Assembly (NCBI GenBank): GCA_015065545.1
Contig: SVQA01000006.1
Span: 1 to 64,000, forward strand
Origin: Oscillospiraceae bacterium
GTDB lineage: Bacteria > Bacillota > Clostridia > Oscillospirales > Acutalibacteraceae
Reading direction: 5' to 3'
DNA length: 64,000 bases
The first letter of the stretch is position 1. The number at the start of each line of letters is the position of its first letter. The translations under genes were made by a program, and so were the position numbers. The notes under the pieces were generated by a model. The model was given only the letters and a program-made list of their open reading frames with translations, made no database searches and was not told where the DNA came from. Below, one piece after another: positions 29,001-37,204 of this stretch.

Positions 29001-29170
29001 TTTTTGCAGAAATAAATGGTATTTTTTTCTTCGCTTGCGTTTTTAATACTTACATCCGAGGTGTAAGTGTTTTCAGAGTTCTGCACACCTGCTGCAGATA
29101 CTCCAAAGGGTAAAGCTGATAAAATCAGCAAGATAGAAATGATTGTACACAGGATTCTTTTTTTCAACAT
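26054..29170 (-). CDS. secreted starch-binding, cohesin-like and dockerin protein (amylosome-type)
   Basis: 1038 aa. It has a signal peptide (1-27), then four modules resembling starch-binding CBM26 (about 50-155, 180-276, 283-385, 391-487), each with a W-x-N/K-x-x-x-Y-A/S-x-x-Y segment and a QWPG or SWPG/AWPG motif. Three repeats of about 145 aa follow (502-645, 658-800, 814-952) that look cohesin-like: VGDTLTYEVWVEAE, a YD..KL strand, then KVLVTIDFVV-type strands. It ends in a type I dockerin (966-1030). The protein could bind starch, recruit dockerin partners and itself dock to a scaffold. ATG at 29170 has AAGGAG upstream. The cohesin call is by pattern only. Confidence 0.8.
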   Translation of the reverse strand: MLKKRILCTIISILLILSALPFGVSAAGVQNSENTYTSDVSIKNASEEKNTIYFCKNREWENAFIYAFYGDPGIECTGEPLGQWPGMKMKYEMTNDFGQDIFSMEIPADIDYIKFNDGTELNNRTENITEDMYDDCSIFVLGEKEERYWSYDVYEYKIDENEKTDDEEFDDIHNEIGISGKLYFKDSLGWGNVYAYCYGGDGEILGSWPGTPCKNEGNGKWSVELTGKPEAVIFHSNDDLHQTVSIPFIGFGATAVLTGELIDGYYKKVESAKFVPDDEVEYIRVYFTNNYHWEKVCVYSYYTNPDKSHLNQWPGTPMEYDLTTEFGEDIYTLEIPADVDGIVFNGIVDGEIMKTIEIPNEKLEDGIGFYVNGGFFTESPFDYGVYKFEGGGKLYFKDSLGWGNIYAFSYNDTTGEIALGAWPGTPCKYEGNNIWSVELPCEPEGVLFNSPKSKNQTNEIVFEGFDKTAVLTGTNDYNRWDAKFVPMDDVDDDPVINETPETGVCIDGKVYDVNVGDTLTYEVWVEAEELFEDVQANVYYDSSKLATETVAYYRNNGKGTNCPNLKYFAFNSKKENVVKFNASYINGMDFRDGKVLVTIDFVVMNNSYSEIKFVIEEMTIMGDGSESYFTKSEPVITDGITVTQAVEIKKKSDIDLKTQVCVNDKIYDVKVGDVLTYEVWLEADRLFEDFQARVHYDNTKLKTESCVYYGDKNEGKNCPNLNGVIFNSKFVDEVKVVSSYIGGMNFKKEKLLLTLDFEVINAGYSEIKLEIEEMTIKGDGSESYFTKSEPVITDGIKVKETLKGGVETGVTPKAEICVDDMFYKTMAGDTITYEVWVEAEKLLEDVQAVITYDASNLELLTTKGHKACPNLKNIAVFNANKPGVIRFNASAFEGIDFTEEKILVTLEFKVKNNNYSEIAFTMEEMTIVGDGTLSYFTFGRPAITDGVTVTQNLKGGKDFEIVSERYVLGDANGDNKVNVKDATEIQKATAGLLTLKETATLSADVDVNEKVNVKDATAIQKNAAGLDANLPIGKNLIA

Positions 29171-29336
29171 ATAAAACAACTCCTTCAAAAAGTATTTTGT
29201 ACTGAGGGTGAGCTGTGTTTTTCACCCTTCTGCCATTAATACAACCGAAGATGCTTAAATGTCACAAAAATAAAACTATTTTTTTCAATTCCCAAATTGC
29301 ACATATTTTATTAAGTATGATATTTCTGCTTTCAGG

Positions 29337-29365
29337 TTGACAACACTTCCCTTTTGTATTACTAT
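29337..29365 (+). promoter_or_regulatory. promoter of glyS
   Basis: -35 TTGACA (29337-29342), 17-bp spacer, -10 TACTAT (29360-29365). Confidence 0.7.
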
Positions 29366-29406
29366 ATTAAGGTATTGGATTTTGTAATTATTTGGAGGTA
29401 TTATAA

Positions 29407-30783
29407 ATGAAAAACTGTGAGAAAACCATGGACAAAATCGTAGCTCTGTGCAAAGGCAGAGGCTTCGTTTATCCCGGTTCCGAAATTTACGGCGGTCTTG
29501 CAAACACTTGGGACTACGGCCCTCTTGGTGCTGTGCTCAAAGCTAACATCAAGGCTGCATGGATGAAGAAATTTGTTCAGGAGAATAAATATAACGTTGC
29601 TCTTGATTCCGCTATCCTTATGAATCCTCAGACATGGGTAGCTTCAGGTCACCTCGGCGGCTTCTCTGACCCTCTTATGGACTGTAAAGAATGCAAGACC
29701 CGTCACAGAGCAGACAACCTTATCGAAGACTTTGACGGCACAAATGTTGCAGGCTGGTCCAATGAGGATATGATGAACTACATCAAGGAAAAGGAAATTC
29801 CCTGTCCCGATTGCGGCAAGCACAACTTCACCGACATCCGTCAGTTTAACCTTATGTTCAAGACTTTCCAGGGCGTTACCGAGGACTCAAAGAGTGAAAT
29901 CTATCTTCGTCCCGAAACCGCTCAGGGTATCTTTGTAAATTTCCAGAACATCCAGCGTACAAGCCGTAAGAAGGTTCCCTTCGGTGTTGCACAGATCGGT
30001 AAATCCTTCCGTAACGAAATCACACCCGGTAACTTCATCTTCCGTGTTCGTGAGTTCGAGCAGATGGAGCTTGAGTTCTTCTGCAAACCCGGTACAGATT
30101 TAGAGTGGTTCGATTACTGGCGCTCCTTCTGCCGCGACTTCCTCTACTCTCTAGGCATTAAGGAAGAAAACCTCAGACTTCGTGACCACTCCGCTGAGGA
30201 GCTTTGCTTCTACTCAAAGGCAACTACCGACTTCGAGTATCTCTTCCCCTTCGGTTGGGGTGAGCTTTGGGGTATTGCTGACAGAACAGACTACGACCTT
30301 ACCCAGCACCAGAACACCTCAGGCAAGTCTATGGAGTACTTTGACCCCGCAGACAACTCCCGTTACATTCCTTACGTTATTGAGCCTTCTCTGGGTGTTG
30401 AGCGTCTCTTCCTTACAATTATGACAGAGGCTTATGATGAAGAAGAGGTTGCAGAGGGCGACACAAGAGTTGTACTTAGACTCCACCCTGCACTCGCTCC
30501 CTTCAAGGCAGCAGTTCTTCCTCTTTCCAAGAAGCTTTCCGAGAAAGCAGAAGAAGTTTCCGATATGCTCTCAAAGCATTTCCCTGTTGAGTTTGACGAC
30601 GCAGGCTCAATCGGTAAGCGTTATCGCCGTCAGGACGAGATTGGTACTCCCTTCTCAATCTGCTACGACTTTGAATCTCTTGAGGATAACTGTGTTACCG
30701 TCCGTGACCGTGACACAATGGAGCAGGTTAGAATGCCCATCTCAGACCTTGCCGCATACCTCACAGAAAAGTGTGCATTCTGA
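29407..30783 (+). CDS. glyS: glycyl-tRNA synthetase, single-chain alpha2 type
   Basis: Class II synthetase of 458 aa that charges tRNA-Gly. Motif 2 ([20 protein letters not shown]) and motif 3 (GVERLFL, here [10 protein letters not shown]) are intact, as is the N-terminal [12 protein letters not shown]. This is the eukaryote/archaeon-like homodimeric form found in many Firmicutes, rather than separate glyQ and glyS chains. It contains two CxxC-type pairs (CKEC, CPDC) that may bind zinc. Own promoter and terminator. Confidence 0.96.
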   Translation: MKNCEKTMDKIVALCKGRGFVYPGSEIYGGLANTWDYGPLGAVLKANIKAAWMKKFVQENKYNVALDSAILMNPQTWVASGHLGGFSDPLMDCKECKTRHRADNLIEDFDGTNVAGWSNEDMMNYIKEKEIPCPDCGKHNFTDIRQFNLMFKTFQGVTEDSKSEIYLRPETAQGIFVNFQNIQRTSRKKVPFGVAQIGKSFRNEITPGNFIFRVREFEQMELEFFCKPGTDLEWFDYWRSFCRDFLYSLGIKEENLRLRDHSAEELCFYSKATTDFEYLFPFGWGELWGIADRTDYDLTQHQNTSGKSMEYFDPADNSRYIPYVIEPSLGVERLFLTIMTEAYDEEEVAEGDTRVVLRLHPALAPFKAAVLPLSKKLSEKAEEVSDMLSKHFPVEFDDAGSIGKRYRRQDEIGTPFSICYDFESLEDNCVTVRDRDTMEQVRMPISDLAAYLTEKCAF

Positions 30784-30803
30784 TATAACAAACACCAAAA
30801 GAA

Positions 30804-30845
30804 ACCCGAAAGTGTGTTTTAAACTACACTTTCGGGTGTTTTTAT
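30804..30845 (+). terminator. terminator of glyS
   Basis: Perfect 12-bp hairpin ACCCGAAAGTGT / ACACTTTCGGGT, then GTTTTTATTT. Confidence 0.9.
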
Positions 30846-30862
30846 TTGCAGATATTAAATTT

Positions 30863-31207
30863 TCAGTCCTTATCCTCTTCCCTGTTAATCTCCGAGTCTT
30901 CAACAAAGCGATTGTTTGTGTTAATAAAAATCAGAGCAAAAACAAGTACAAGAATAAAGCTTATGGGCGACGCCATAATAAGCCACTTTGCGTCCGACAC
31001 AACAAAGCCGAGTATTCCGACACCTGTCGAAAAAACCAACAGACTCATTATAAGCCCGATAAAATTACCTGCAGATCGCTGATTATAAACATTTTCCGTA
31101 TTATCTCTGGTCTTATCGCCCGTAATAAAGCTTGTAAGTTTGCCCATAAAGGAAAGCACCGACAATATGATAAAAACAACAAGAAGAACTATAAATCCAA
31201 TCAGCAC
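30863..31207 (-). CDS. small membrane protein, DUF3784-like
   Basis: 114 aa with three predicted membrane helices (about residues 2-20, 48-68, 75-95) and an acidic tail. The short soluble loop GDKTRDNTENVYNQ resembles DUF3784-type proteins, but this is a weak match. Single gene convergent with glyS. Function unknown. Confidence 0.6.
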   Translation of the reverse strand: MLIGFIVLLVVFIILSVLSFMGKLTSFITGDKTRDNTENVYNQRSAGNFIGLIMSLLVFSTGVGILGFVVSDAKWLIMASPISFILVLVFALIFINTNNRFVEDSEINREEDKD

Positions 31208-31353
31208 AAAGGTCGCCTCCCGTCTGCAATTACTAACTCAGAAAGCAAGGGATAATCCCTTCAGAGTTCTTATATAATATCACAAAAATATTGGCATTAC
31301 AATGGCTTAAAATAATAAACTTTCCGAATTTCACAAATCACCCCTTCTGCGTA

Positions 31354-31381
31354 TTGACAAAAGCACATAAAATGTTATATT
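31354..31381 (+). promoter_or_regulatory. promoter of glnN
   Basis: -35 TTGACA (31354-31359), 16-bp spacer, -10 TATATT (31376-31381). Confidence 0.65.
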
Positions 31382-31413
31382 TATTCTGTATATTTATAGA
31401 TAGGAGCAAGCCT

Positions 31414-33507
31414 ATGAAAACAATTCCCGAATTTTTCGGCTGTATGGTCTTTAACGACGAAGCCATGAAAAAACATCTGCCAACAGATGTGTATATCAAC
31501 TTGAAGAAAACTATCGAAAATGGCGACCACCTTGACAGCTCCGTTGCTAACGAAGTAGCAAATGCTATGAAGGAATGGGCTATGTCCTTGGGCTGTACTC
31601 ACTACACTCACTGGTTCCAGCCTATGACAGGTATCACTGCTGAAAAGCACGACAGCTTCATCACTCCTGCCGATGGTGGCAAGGTGCTTATGGAGTTTTC
31701 CGGCAAAGAGCTCATCAAAGGTGAGCCTGATGCCTCATCCTTCCCCTCAGGCGGTATCCGCGCAACCTTCGAAGCAAGAGGCTACACCGCTTGGGACCCT
31801 ACCTCCTATGCCTTCGTAATGGGTAACACCCTCTACATTCCCACAGTTTTCTGCTCCTATACAGGTGCAGTTCTTGATAAAAAGACCCCTCTTCTTCGCT
31901 CCATGGAGCGTATCTCTGAAGAAGCCTTAAGACTTCTCAGAGCTTTAGGCAGAGAAGATGTAAGCCACGTTTTTGCTACAGTTGGTGCAGAGCAGGAGTA
32001 CTTCCTCATAGACAAGGATATGTACACCCTGCGTCGCGACCTTATGTACACAGGCAGAACTCTCTTCGGTGCCCGTCCTCCCAAAGGACAGGAGATGGAC
32101 GACCACTACTTTGGTGCAATCAAGCCCCGAGTTGCCGCATTTATGGAAGAGCTTGATAAAGAACTCTGGAAACTTGGTGTCTATGCAAAGACCGAGCATA
32201 ACGAGGTTGCTCCCTGCCAGCACGAGCTTGCTCCCATTTTCACAACCTGCAACCTTGCCACCGACCATAACCAGCTCACAATGGAGATTATGAAGACCGT
32301 TGCACAGCGTCACGGCTTTGTATGTCTTTTGCACGAAAAGCCCTTTGAGGGTGTAAACGGCTCAGGTAAGCACAACAACTGGGCACTCTCTACAAACACA
32401 GGCGAAAACCTCTTTAAACCCGGCAAAAAGCCTTTCGAAAACAAGCAGTTCCTCCTCTTCCTCTGTGCAGTAATAAAGGCGGTTGACGAGTATCAGGACC
32501 TTCTTCGTATTTCTGTTGCAACAGCAGGCAACGACCATCGTCTTGGCGCTCACGAGGCACCTCCTGCAATTATGTCTGTCTTCCTTGGCGAAGAGCTGGA
32601 GGATATTCTCCATGCCTACGCCACAGGCACAGAATACGAGGCTGTAAAGAAAGCAAAAATCGCTATGGGTGCTACAGTTCTGCCCGAGTTTAAAAGGGAC
32701 ACAACAGACCGCAACCGTACATCTCCCATTGCTTTCACAGGTAACAAGTTTGAGTTCCGAAGCCTTGGCTCTGCCCTCAACATTGCTTGCCCAAACATTA
32801 TGATAAATACCATTGTTGCCGAGCAGCTTTCTCTCTTCTCCGACATTCTGGAGAAATCCGATAATAAGGACGAAGCTATCAATAAAATTATTGCAGATGT
32901 TTACAACAATCATCACCGCATAATCTTTAACGGCAACAATTACGCAGAAGAATGGCTCCAAGAGGCAGAGGCAAGAGGACTTATGAACCTCAAGACAATG
33001 CCCGATGCAATGGAGCATTATTCCGACGAAAAAAATGTTAAGCTGTTCGACAAGCACAAAATCTTCAACGCAGACGAAATCCGTGCCCGTTGCGAGATTC
33101 AGCTTGAAAGCTACTCAAAGACTATCAACATAGAGGCACTCACAATGCTTGATATGGCAAGAAAAGACATCTTCCCTGCTGTATCGAAATTCGTAGGTGA
33201 CCTTTCAAAATCGGTACTCAATAAAAAGAACCTTTGTGCAGACCTTCCCTTTGAGGCAGAGATGAAGCTCATCAAAAAGCTCTCTGCACTTCTGGAGAAG
33301 TTTGACATACTTGTTGACGAACTCCAGACGGCAGAAGATAAGGTAAGAAGTCTCAAAGGTGACGCACTCACTATAGCTCGTATGTACTGCTCTGATGTGC
33401 TTACAGTTATGTCAAAGCTTCGCCGTGTTTCCGACGAAATGGAGCAGCTCACCGCCGCAGATTACTGGCCTTATCCCTCTTACGGCCGTCTGCTCTTCAC
33501 CATGTAA
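31414..33507 (+). CDS. glnN: glutamine synthetase, type III
   Basis: 697 aa, the length of GSIII enzymes and far longer than GSI. It assimilates ammonia into glutamine. The catalytic segments are VGAEQEYFLID, KTEHNEVAPCQHELAPIF and NGSGKHNNWALSTNTG, with AGNDHRLGAHEAPPAI further on. The start is ATG at 31414 with TAGGAG upstream; the longer frame reads through the promoter and is rejected. GSIII is common in ruminococci and Bacteroides. Confidence 0.95.
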   Translation: MKTIPEFFGCMVFNDEAMKKHLPTDVYINLKKTIENGDHLDSSVANEVANAMKEWAMSLGCTHYTHWFQPMTGITAEKHDSFITPADGGKVLMEFSGKELIKGEPDASSFPSGGIRATFEARGYTAWDPTSYAFVMGNTLYIPTVFCSYTGAVLDKKTPLLRSMERISEEALRLLRALGREDVSHVFATVGAEQEYFLIDKDMYTLRRDLMYTGRTLFGARPPKGQEMDDHYFGAIKPRVAAFMEELDKELWKLGVYAKTEHNEVAPCQHELAPIFTTCNLATDHNQLTMEIMKTVAQRHGFVCLLHEKPFEGVNGSGKHNNWALSTNTGENLFKPGKKPFENKQFLLFLCAVIKAVDEYQDLLRISVATAGNDHRLGAHEAPPAIMSVFLGEELEDILHAYATGTEYEAVKKAKIAMGATVLPEFKRDTTDRNRTSPIAFTGNKFEFRSLGSALNIACPNIMINTIVAEQLSLFSDILEKSDNKDEAINKIIADVYNNHHRIIFNGNNYAEEWLQEAEARGLMNLKTMPDAMEHYSDEKNVKLFDKHKIFNADEIRARCEIQLESYSKTINIEALTMLDMARKDIFPAVSKFVGDLSKSVLNKKNLCADLPFEAEMKLIKKLSALLEKFDILVDELQTAEDKVRSLKGDALTIARMYCSDVLTVMSKLRRVSDEMEQLTAADYWPYPSYGRLLFTM

Positions 33508-33785
33508 TTTTTAATGCTAAGCTGTGGGTATCCCTACTTTACCAACTTCTATTTAAACGAGAACTCCTATGCACCCGATAACCCTTGCTGTTGACATTCT
33601 CGCAAGGCTTAGCTGAAAATATTAATTAACACCCAAATTTAGACTCCCTCTTTTTACGAGGGAGTTTTTTCATACTAAGCTGTGGGTGTCCTTTCTTTAC
33701 CAACTTCTTTTTAGACGAGAACTCCTATTCTCCCAATAAACTTCCAATCCGCCATAGGCGGCACCTTTTCTCTATTCACTACAAA
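33508..33785. repeat. intergenic direct repeat flanking a terminator
   Basis: A 67-bp imperfect direct repeat (about 85% identical by eye) lies at 33515-33580 and 33673-33739; both copies contain AAGCTGTGGGT, TTTACCAACTTCT and CGAGAACTCCTAT. Between them is a terminator ACTCCCTC...GAGGGAGT with six T (33643-33671), probably for glnN. No ORF. Confidence 0.6.
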
Positions 33786-33826
33786 AAAGCATCCGACCTG
33801 CGTATAATGTACAAGTCGGATGCTTT
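33786..33826. terminator. terminator of the GT2 gene
   Basis: Hairpin AAAGCATCCGAC / GTCGGATGCTTT (12 bp). On the minus strand it is followed by TTTTTG, so it ends the GT2 unit. Confidence 0.8.
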
Positions 33827-33830
33827 AATT

Positions 33831-35117
33831 TTATCTTCTTATATTATTCTTTTTCCTTTTACGCTTGTTGATGTCGCTGATCGACTTTGTATCCTCGTGC
33901 TTTATATGATCCCACTTAACTCTTCGGAAAATAGAAGAAATCGCAATCGGAATGTATGTTGCCATAAAAAGCGGAGTTGTAAATGCATAAAGAAACTTTT
34001 TGCCCGTTGAACAACGAAGCTCCTTCCACTCGGTCAGTGTGGTAATAAAGGAAACCGCAAAGAGCAAAAGCAGTGAATTTCGGCAGGTCTCAAGGCAAGA
34101 CCAGATAATCGTCATAAGCGAAGAAGGGTCCACAATAGCCGAAATTATCATCATAATAAGGTTAATAAAAACACTGAAGGTTGAGAGGATAATCGCAGGC
34201 ATAATAGACATTGTCATATCAAAGCAGGCAAAGCCGTTTGTACCGAAAAGACCTTTAATCAAATCCTTTCTGTATTTTCTGAACACCTGCAGATAGCCCC
34301 TTGCCCAGCGGGTACGCTGTTTCCATGAATCCTTGAGGGTAGTTGGCTGTTCGTCGTAAAACTTTGCAGCATGGCAATAGCCTATCCTCTTGTCTCTTAA
34401 AACACTTTTGATTGTAAATTCAATATCCTCGGTGAGCAAATAGAACTTCCAGCCGCCGTATTCGCGGATAATCTTACTGCTTACAAGGAAACCGGTACCT
34501 GTTACAACACAGCTTGCACCCAGCATAACCCTTACATTGTTAAGGTGCTTTGCATCTCGCAGAAACCAAAGTCCATATCCTGCTGTAATCCAGTTTGTAT
34601 CGTAGTTCTTGGAGTTTCTGTAGCTGGTAACAACTTCATTACCCGCACAGAAAGCCTTGTTCATCTCTGCAACATATCGTTTATCAAGCAGGTTGTCTGC
34701 GTCAAAAACGAAGAAGCCGTCGTAATAGTCCTCGGGGCACATCTCATACACCTTCTGAAAAAGGAAATCAAGAGCATAACCCTTACCTATCTTCTTTTTA
34801 TTGAATCTTTCAAAAACCACCGCTCCTGCCTGCCTTGCATACAGAGCAGTGTTATCTGTACAGTTATCTGCACAGACATAAATATCAATAAGCTCTGCAG
34901 GATAGCTCTGTTCCTTGATGCTCTCAATAAGATTTGCAATAACCACATCTTCGTTTCTTGCGCAAATCATAAAGGCATAGCGGTTGGTCTGTGCTACTTT
35001 TCTGTACTTAACAGGCTTTCTTATAAGACTTATTATCATAAAGATAACCTGATATGAATATGCAATTATAAACAAAAGGCAAATAAAGAAATTAATACCT
35101 CGAATAAAATTACCCAT
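33831..35117 (-). CDS. glycosyltransferase family 2, membrane-bound
   Basis: 428 aa with an N-terminal membrane helix, a GT-A domain and three to four C-terminal helices. FVFDADN gives the DxD metal site, TED the acceptor-site acid and KQRTRWARG the Q/RxxRW motif of processive synthases (cellulose/hyaluronan synthase-like). It probably polymerises or transfers a sugar across the membrane. It lies 35 bp behind the sulfatase-fold gene in one operon, so both may build or decorate an envelope polymer. Confidence 0.88.
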   Translation of the reverse strand: MGNFIRGINFFICLLFIIAYSYQVIFMIISLIRKPVKYRKVAQTNRYAFMICARNEDVVIANLIESIKEQSYPAELIDIYVCADNCTDNTALYARQAGAVVFERFNKKKIGKGYALDFLFQKVYEMCPEDYYDGFFVFDADNLLDKRYVAEMNKAFCAGNEVVTSYRNSKNYDTNWITAGYGLWFLRDAKHLNNVRVMLGASCVVTGTGFLVSSKIIREYGGWKFYLLTEDIEFTIKSVLRDKRIGYCHAAKFYDEQPTTLKDSWKQRTRWARGYLQVFRKYRKDLIKGLFGTNGFACFDMTMSIMPAIILSTFSVFINLIMMIISAIVDPSSLMTIIWSCLETCRNSLLLLFAVSFITTLTEWKELRCSTGKKFLYAFTTPLFMATYIPIAISSIFRRVKWDHIKHEDTKSISDINKRKRKKNNIRR

Positions 35118-35152
35118 ATCTATACTCCCAATAAATCCAGATACAGTTCTAA

Positions 35153-36889
35153 TCAGCCTTTAAGGAAAGGATGCTTAATGGGGCGTGTATCAATCTTTTT
35201 CCAATTTTTAAAGTCATTGGCATCCCCTACAACTTCGTAGGTTATCAGATTGTGCTCTCGAGTCGAGCCATCCTCACTTGCACCGCTCATATAAAAATAT
35301 CTTTTAATATTTGCGTCCTCTGCCACCTCATCGAATGGTGTGCCGTAATCGGCATAATTCTCAACACCCATTGCTTTGAGTACAGTCGGACGGATGTTCC
35401 AAAGCTGCTGCGGACTGTTGCTTATTTCAATATCACCCTTTGCACCGGCAGGCTTATGGAAAAGTGTAACAACTCTCTCTCTTGTAAGCTCAGTTTCTCT
35501 GCCTGTATAGCCGTGGTCTGTGGTAATGATGATATCAGAGGAATCGTATATGCCCTGCTCTTTCATCTGTCGCAGATATTCTGCAATATTGGTAAGAACA
35601 CCTCTTGTTGCATCCCTAATTGTCAGATTTGCATCTGTAGAAGAAATACAATTTGAATCAAATCTATACGGTGCATGACAACCAATAAAATGGAAGTAAG
35701 TAAAGGTACCCTTTTCTCCCAACTTATCGTTTAACGACAAGCCCTCGTCAACAAGCTTTTTGTAAAAATGGCTGTCGTCATTGTCCAGAAGCTCATAGTT
35801 ATTGGAGCCTATAGCACCGTTAATCTCAGAAGTGTCAGTCTCAAAGAAGGGCTTTAGTGCTACAGGAGCACTCCTAAAGGCAGAAAGCTCCAGAAGTCTT
35901 TTCTCCAATTCCACGCTGTACACATTCTTATCTATAACCTTATAATTGGAAACATAACGGCTCAGATATTCTGTGTCAGGATTAAGATAGGTAGAGCGGA
36001 TATAAACACGGCTGTCATATCCCGCATCTGCAATTTCCTCTAAAAATTCGTTATTCTCCCATGCATCTTTCATATACTCGTCGTAGGGCTTATCGTAGCA
36101 GCCTTCCTCACCGGTAAAGATTACCGCCAGATTGGGGTATGTTCTGAAGTAATGAGTCATAGTATTCTGATACCATGTAAAGCCGTCAAATTCATCGAAA
36201 TACTCAGGATTGTTCTTCATTACCTCTTTTGTATATCGCATATCCATAGAATCAACAGAAAGAACAACTACATTGTGTTTGTCCGAAAGCTCCATATTTC
36301 CCTCAGTTGTTGCCATAATCACGCTCTTGGAATCAAGATTGCTGAATAAGGCAGCACTCAGCAGGGATGTGCCCTGAGTTACACAGATAAGTACACAAGC
36401 AAAGCTCACTGCATATTTCCATATATGCTTTTTGAAACGCAAAATTGCAAAGAAAGCAACAATAATAAGTGCCCAGATAACCAATCCTACTACAGCTGAA
36501 GTCGCAAAATGACGCCACTGTACCTTTGTTCCGTCAAGGAGTCCTACGCTTTTGTTCATAAACAAAATCTGCACCAAAGATGCAAGAGAAAGAGACGCAA
36601 GCAAGGTTACAAACCAATTATAAACTCTGCCCCTGAGCAAAACACTCAGGGCAAGAATCACCAGAAAAGCACCCAGTCCCGTAAGCAAAACAGGCAACAA
36701 AATATCCCCAAGGCTATAGGAGAAATGCTTGGAGTTATTCAGATAAAGCTCTATGGGATTATAAAGCAAAAAGCTCAACACAAAGGTAAAGCCGGCAAAG
36801 GCTCCAAGCAAAATTCTTGAGCCGAGCTTTCTGTCATCCGCAAACAAAAAACACTTGAGATTCTTTAAAGACTGTTTGATTCTTCCCAT
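35153..36889 (-). CDS. membrane sulfatase/phosphoglycerol transferase-like protein
   Basis: 578 aa. Five to six N-terminal membrane helices (about 25-190) are followed by an extracellular alkaline-phosphatase-fold domain with VVVLSVDSMD (metal Asp) and DIIITTDHGYTG (metal Asp-His). The layout matches LTA synthase and related phosphoglycerol or phosphoethanolamine transferases, but the nucleophile Thr of LtaS is not confidently placed: the NTMTHYFRTYPN region is the candidate. First gene of the operon with the GT2. Confidence 0.8.
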   Translation of the reverse strand: MGRIKQSLKNLKCFLFADDRKLGSRILLGAFAGFTFVLSFLLYNPIELYLNNSKHFSYSLGDILLPVLLTGLGAFLVILALSVLLRGRVYNWFVTLLASLSLASLVQILFMNKSVGLLDGTKVQWRHFATSAVVGLVIWALIIVAFFAILRFKKHIWKYAVSFACVLICVTQGTSLLSAALFSNLDSKSVIMATTEGNMELSDKHNVVVLSVDSMDMRYTKEVMKNNPEYFDEFDGFTWYQNTMTHYFRTYPNLAVIFTGEEGCYDKPYDEYMKDAWENNEFLEEIADAGYDSRVYIRSTYLNPDTEYLSRYVSNYKVIDKNVYSVELEKRLLELSAFRSAPVALKPFFETDTSEINGAIGSNNYELLDNDDSHFYKKLVDEGLSLNDKLGEKGTFTYFHFIGCHAPYRFDSNCISSTDANLTIRDATRGVLTNIAEYLRQMKEQGIYDSSDIIITTDHGYTGRETELTRERVVTLFHKPAGAKGDIEISNSPQQLWNIRPTVLKAMGVENYADYGTPFDEVAEDANIKRYFYMSGASEDGSTREHNLITYEVVGDANDFKNWKKIDTRPIKHPFLKG

Positions 36890-36937
36890 AATTAAACCCT
36901 CATTAAATAAAAGTTAAACATACACTCATATACAGTA

Positions 36938-36966
36938 ATTGTACCATAACAATTGCAAGAAATCAA
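36938..36966 (-). promoter_or_regulatory. promoter of the sulfatase-GT2 operon
   Basis: Minus strand -35 TTGATT (36961-36966), 17-bp spacer, -10 TACAAT (36938-36943). Confidence 0.7.
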
Positions 36967-37204
36967 ACCTTTATGCTTGTAATTTGCACCAAACATAGCA
37001 CATAAGATGTTGATTATTTCATCAATAATATATTAACACCCCCATTTTACCATAAAACCGGGATTTTGTATTAAGGCAAAAAAAGCATCCCATAAATTAA
37101 CATACTTTTTACAAAACCCCACTTTCAGATTTAACAACCGAAAGATAAATTTATACCCGTATGGCAAATCAAAATATTTGCATAATAAAAAAGGAAGTGA
37201 ATTT

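Noticed and set aside
26054..29170. Catalytic amylase
   Set aside because: None of the GH13 catalytic motifs are present; only binding-type modules, repeats and a dockerin were seen.
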